In this document: in pieces, positions 19,197 to 22,476 of the stretch
Position numbering within the stretch: position 1 is the stretch's first letter
Layout: each line of letters starts with the position of its first letter
NCBI RefSeq assembly: GCF_000388065.1
Contig: NW_009242971.1
Span: 4,306,440-4,328,915 of the forward strand
Length of the DNA stretch: 22,476 nt
Source of the DNA: Fonticula alba
Taxonomy: Eukaryota; Opisthokonta; Rotosphaerida; Fonticulaceae
Direction of reading: 5' to 3'
Translations under genes and position numbers: made by a program
The notes under the pieces: model-generated
What the model was told of the DNA's origin: nothing
Seen by the model: the letters and a program-made list of their open reading frames with translations, nothing else
The model's database searches: none

Positions 19197-20152
19197 TAAT
19201 ATACCAGTTCAATGTCCATCGTTGGCGCCCTGCCTGGGGATGCTTTTGTCCCCATGCACGCGACAGAGATGATGGGGGGGGGGCAGGAGAGTAGGGCGAA
19301 GGCAGTCCCAGAGTGACCCCTGAAAGACAGAGGCTAGCTGGGGGAGAGGGAGGGAGGCATGCCGGCCATTGGCGGTAATGTGATTGTGGGCTCGATTCGG
19401 GGAGTGGAGGAGGCAGCAAAGCAGCCTCCTGCTTGGAAAAAGCGGCCAGGGCGGGAGGTGGAAGGCACGACACCTCAGGGCTAACTACGGGGGAGGGGGG
19501 GAGGGGGGGACGGGCCCAAGTTGCGAACATCACACAAAGGCAAGAGCGGGTGCTGGACCTGCGCTCGGGTCTGGGCGCGGCCTATTCGAGCAATTAACCA
19601 GCGCTACCCGGGCCGTTGCGGAGAAGTCGGCCCTCCCCCCCCCCCCCCCAGAGGACGGACATGCAATGCGGGACCCGGAGAACACTGGCCATGGGCCAGA
19701 AGTTGATGGCTGACCCGAGCCTGGGGGGAGGGGCGACCGACCGACCGGCCAGCAACAGTGCGGCGAGTCCCCTGGCGACCTCATTGTTCCAGCTTTGAAT
19801 TTTTACCCGGGGCGAACGAGGAAAGAGTTGACCACGCCGGGCTATTCCACGAAGCCCCCCCCCCCGCCCGCCCCCCGCCCCCCCGGGGGAGAGGAGGGCG
19901 GTCGTCTGCGGGTCGGTGTTCCAGCACCCGGGAGGAAGGAGCGTGATGGCAAGAAGGAACCGCACCTCAGGGCGCGGTACATTCTCGGGGCGACCGAGGG
20001 AATGTGCCGGCCTTCGGCGGGGCGCCGGCTGCCGGGAGGGGCGGGGCGGGGGGACCATTTTACAACGTCCCACTCCCCCCGCGGGGCGCGCCTGGGAAAG
20101 CCCACCCCACGCGCGTGGATGAGCCCATATATTTGTGGGATATTTTATCCGA

Positions 20153-20183
20153 CACACGCACACACGCGCGCGCGCGCGCACAC
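20153..20183 (+). repeat. (CA)n-(CG)7-(CA)n alternating tract
   Basis: About 30 bp of strictly alternating pyrimidine-purine with a (CG)7 core at 20165-20178, next to an AT-rich stretch with TATATTTG and TATTTTATCC. Confidence 0.9.
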
Positions 20184-20863
20184 CAGCAGTGCACACCACA
20201 TGCAGGCGGGCATGCGGGATGATGGACACAAGCGTGCGCAAGGGTGTCCATGGGCGCAGGGACGGGCGAGGGGCGGGTGGGGGGATATGGGCCGTGTCAC
20301 TGCGCCCAGGAGCCGAGGCCCACGACCCGACTGGCCGCTGAAACACCGACACTTTAAGGTCCCCACAGTGCAGCGGGGGCGCTTTGTGAGGCGTCTCGGA
20401 GGCCCGGATGGGCACCGCCCCGGGGCGCCAACTCTCGGCAGCCTGGCGTCTGAGTCCGAGGTGTGAAGGTGTACGAGGGTGTCCTGCTGGCCTCGCTTGT
20501 CCGGACACAGTGGGCCGGCCGCTCGGGCGTGCGGGTAAACATCCAGCGTCTCTCCAAGCACCCGGGGCCGGGGGAAGGGGGACCGCCCTGCGGGGCGGGG
20601 GGCCTGTCCGGGCTTGGGCGCCCCTGATGAGGGCGTAGCCGAAGGCACTACTCGGGGGCGGGGGGGGGGGGGGGGAGGGGAGGGAAGCACGCAGCGGCGC
20701 CCTGTCACCGCTATTGCACCACACCGGGGGTGTCCCTCGCCGGGACCCGAGAAGGAGAGAGAGAGAGAGAGAGGGAGAGACAAGCACCCGGTTGCGCCCT
20801 GCTCGGCCGTTGCCCGCGGCAGCTCCGTCGGCGATCTCCCCCCCCCCCCTCCTCCGCCCACTG

Positions 20864-21036
20864 GGGAGGCAAGTCCGGCCGCTGGCGCTCCTCCCAGGAG
20901 CGAGGCGAGGCCTCCTGGGGCCGGGACGACGGCGACGAGGCCAATGTGCCAATTGATGAGGACCCCTACTGTGGTGGATGCGGAGCCGACCCTCCGGGCG
21001 GCTTCCTTCCGCCCGTCAACAAGCCCCGACTTGCCT
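20864..21036 (+). other. Coding-like island, unassigned
   Basis: In one plus frame the island reads WGRDDGDEANVPIDEDPYCG and continues GCGADPPGG: acidic, with a CxxC pair and GC-rich third positions, unlike the Gly/Arg noise around it. It runs from a pyrimidine tract at 20838-20860 straight into a 19-G run without a donor of the local type. On the minus strand the same G-run gives a C-run-AG acceptor at 21035. Neither reading could be completed into a gene. Confidence 0.2.
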
Positions 21037-22047
21037 GGGGGGGGGGGGGGGGGGGCGCAAGAACCGAGGGCCGGGGCCCCCCGCGCCTCAGGACAGTGGG
21101 GAGGGGGGTTCCGGGAACCGGCTTCGTCGGGCACAGGGCCCAGGCCGTCCGCGGCGTTCGGCGCGGCACCTCCTTTCTGTAAGCGGGACAGCCATTACAC
21201 ACTGGCCTTTGGTGTCTCGTGTGGGGGGGGAACTTATCGGCGTTGGAGAAGACGCCCAGCGCACAAGCCACTCTCCTGGCCCCCCGCCCCAGGGCGGCCC
21301 CCTCTCCGGGCTGGGGGCCAGGAGGGGGGGGGGCCTGGTGGCAGCGGCCCGGATGGACGAGGTAACGGGCAACGTTCAGCGCCTCCCGCGTCAGCCGCCT
21401 CACATTGGCCTTCGCGCCTGGCTGGGCTCTCGGCCGCCGCTCCGGCGTCCGGCGGATCCGGCCGCGTCCACGCCCTTGTGACTCATCCATCCTCAGAGGG
21501 GTTGGAGCTGAGCACGTCGACCGGGGCAACAAGACCCGAGACTCGGCCACTGGTTCCTATAACCACTTCAGCGGCGAAGCGCCCGTGAGGAAGCGGCAAG
21601 ACGCGGCGGGGGGCAGCAACAGCAGCCGGGGGGGGGGGGGGGGCCATGTGCACAACCCTGCGCCCTCCCCAGGCTGTCCGAGGGTCCAACACGCCCGTGG
21701 GGGCGGGGCAGGCGGACAAAGTGGAACGGTGAGCCCGCGGGGAACGGCTGCGCCGGACCTCGCGCGGGACAGAGACACACCGGACTCCTCCCAAGGGGGC
21801 GGCGGTCGGGAGCCGCGACCGGGCGCCTATGGGGGGGGGGGGAGGGGGGGGGAAAGACCCGCCCTGAGGAACGACAACAGGAAAGCGCCTTTCACCGCAG
21901 GTCACCCAGTGCCGGAGGAGCGGCAATTACACCTGGCCGGCTTCCGGGAAGGGGCGGCCGGCATCAGGCCCGTATGACGCCGGCGGGACTGCACGGGGCG
22001 AAGTTGGGGAGCGGGCCCAGCCTCCGGGGGGACGGCGGGGGGCTCAC

Positions 22048-22314
22048 ATGGACTCCGGTCCCGAGGCGCAGATGTCTGTGCTTGTGTGTGCGGACATGTT
22101 TGGCGACTACGCCGGCTTGCACGACTCTGTCTCGGCCTGGCGGCTAATCTCCCGCCTCGGTGACAGGCATGTGTGGGCACCTCAGCACGAGCGAGGGAGC
22201 ATCGAGGCCACAGACCCCCGCCCCTGCAGCAGCCGGGGACGTAACCAAGAGGCGCGCCCCGCGCCAGGCTCATCCGAGGGAGCTGGGGCCAGCTCGCTGT
22301 GGGACCGCGAATGA
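22048..22314 (+). CDS. Candidate ORF, 88 residues, hypothetical
   Basis: ATG to TGA with an ordinary-looking N-terminal half (MSVLVCADMFGDYAGLHDSV, then a WRLISRLGD stretch) and a disordered Ser/Arg-rich second half. There is no recognised domain and no neighbour to support it. It could be an exon of a gene running off the right edge, or chance. Confidence 0.22.
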   Translation: MDSGPEAQMSVLVCADMFGDYAGLHDSVSAWRLISRLGDRHVWAPQHERGSIEATDPRPCSSRGRNQEARPAPGSSEGAGASSLWDRE

Positions 22315-22476
22315 CCCCGGCCGTGCCGGCAGGGCGTCCGACTCGCACGCAAGCATCATCCCCATCCATCAGTCTGGCCCCCCTGCCCCATGCGGAGGCG
22401 CCGCGATCTGGCAGCCCTCCGCCCGGCCCCGCCCCGCGGCACTGTCCGGCCGGCAGGCTCTTCCCCCCCCCCCCCC

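Larger units (their letters stand above)
18389..22476. other. Low-complexity spacer with no supportable gene
   Basis: About 4.1 kb. It holds G-runs (18403-18429, 20660-20675, 21037-21055, 21628-21643), C-runs (18510-18522, 19635-19649, 22463-22476), (CT)n (19115-19196), (GA)n near 20754-20774 and a (CG)7 block. AT-rich islands near 19000-19025 and 20125-20150 could be promoter or 3'-end sequence. ORFs on both strands are Gly/Pro/Arg-rich products of the composition. Two weak candidates are listed separately. The window ends inside a C-run. Confidence 0.6.

Noticed and set aside
20145-21134. Minus-strand ORF of 329 codons, and similar long ORFs on both strands in 18.4-22.5 kb
   Set aside because: They translate homopolymers and (GA)n/(CT)n into Gly, Pro and Ser-Leu repeats, with no domain and no consistent splice signals.

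Overview
The window looks like nuclear DNA from a very GC-rich, intron-bearing unicellular eukaryote. Coding regions are split by spliceosomal introns, start codons follow Kozak-like rather than Shine-Dalgarno contexts, and introns and spacers are full of C-runs, (CT)n, (CA)n/(TG)n and CCCCG-type repeats. Composite introns of a C-run followed by (TC)n in a GC-rich opisthokont-like gene set recall Fonticula alba or a related nucleariid. That species guess is inference and was not searched.

Layout. (1) 40-1233, + strand: 3' part of an UNC119/PDE6D-type lipid-binding chaperone, with its first exon or exons left of the window. (2) 1234-2262: spacer with a 24-C run and a long CT tract. (3) 2263-6332, + strand: a 13-exon gene for a protein of about 787 residues with an N-terminal signal sequence and a single C-terminal membrane anchor; it resembles the plant SPOT1/DUF7906 family. 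(4) 6693-9346, - strand: a 4-exon tubulin-tyrosine-ligase (TTL) family protein of 720 residues, convergent with gene 3. (5) 9347-10347: spacer with a (TG)47 microsatellite. (6) 10348-12891, - strand: an intronless 847-residue BAG-domain protein, rich in Ser/Asp/Glu, with a TATA box upstream. (7) 12892-15566: a long G-run-rich spacer with no convincing gene. (8) 15567-15928: possible leader exons holding a small spliced ORF. (9) 16246-18388, + strand: a 619-residue membrane protein with a Ser/Pro-rich N-terminal region, a hydrophobic hairpin and a C-terminal PPxY motif. (10) 18389-22476: about 4 kb of low-complexity spacer with only weak ORF candidates; the window ends in a C-run.

The genes do not form a pathway or operon. 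They are independent housekeeping-type genes: lipidated-cargo trafficking, an ER or secretory membrane protein, tubulin modification, Hsp70 co-chaperone activity, and a probable WW-ligase-binding membrane adaptor. Splice junctions were deduced by frame continuity. All 18 junctions placed this way use a 5' splice site of the form GT-N-Y-G, with a pyrimidine at +4 and G at +5, which helped choose between alternatives. No tRNA, rRNA, CRISPR array or transposon was recognised.
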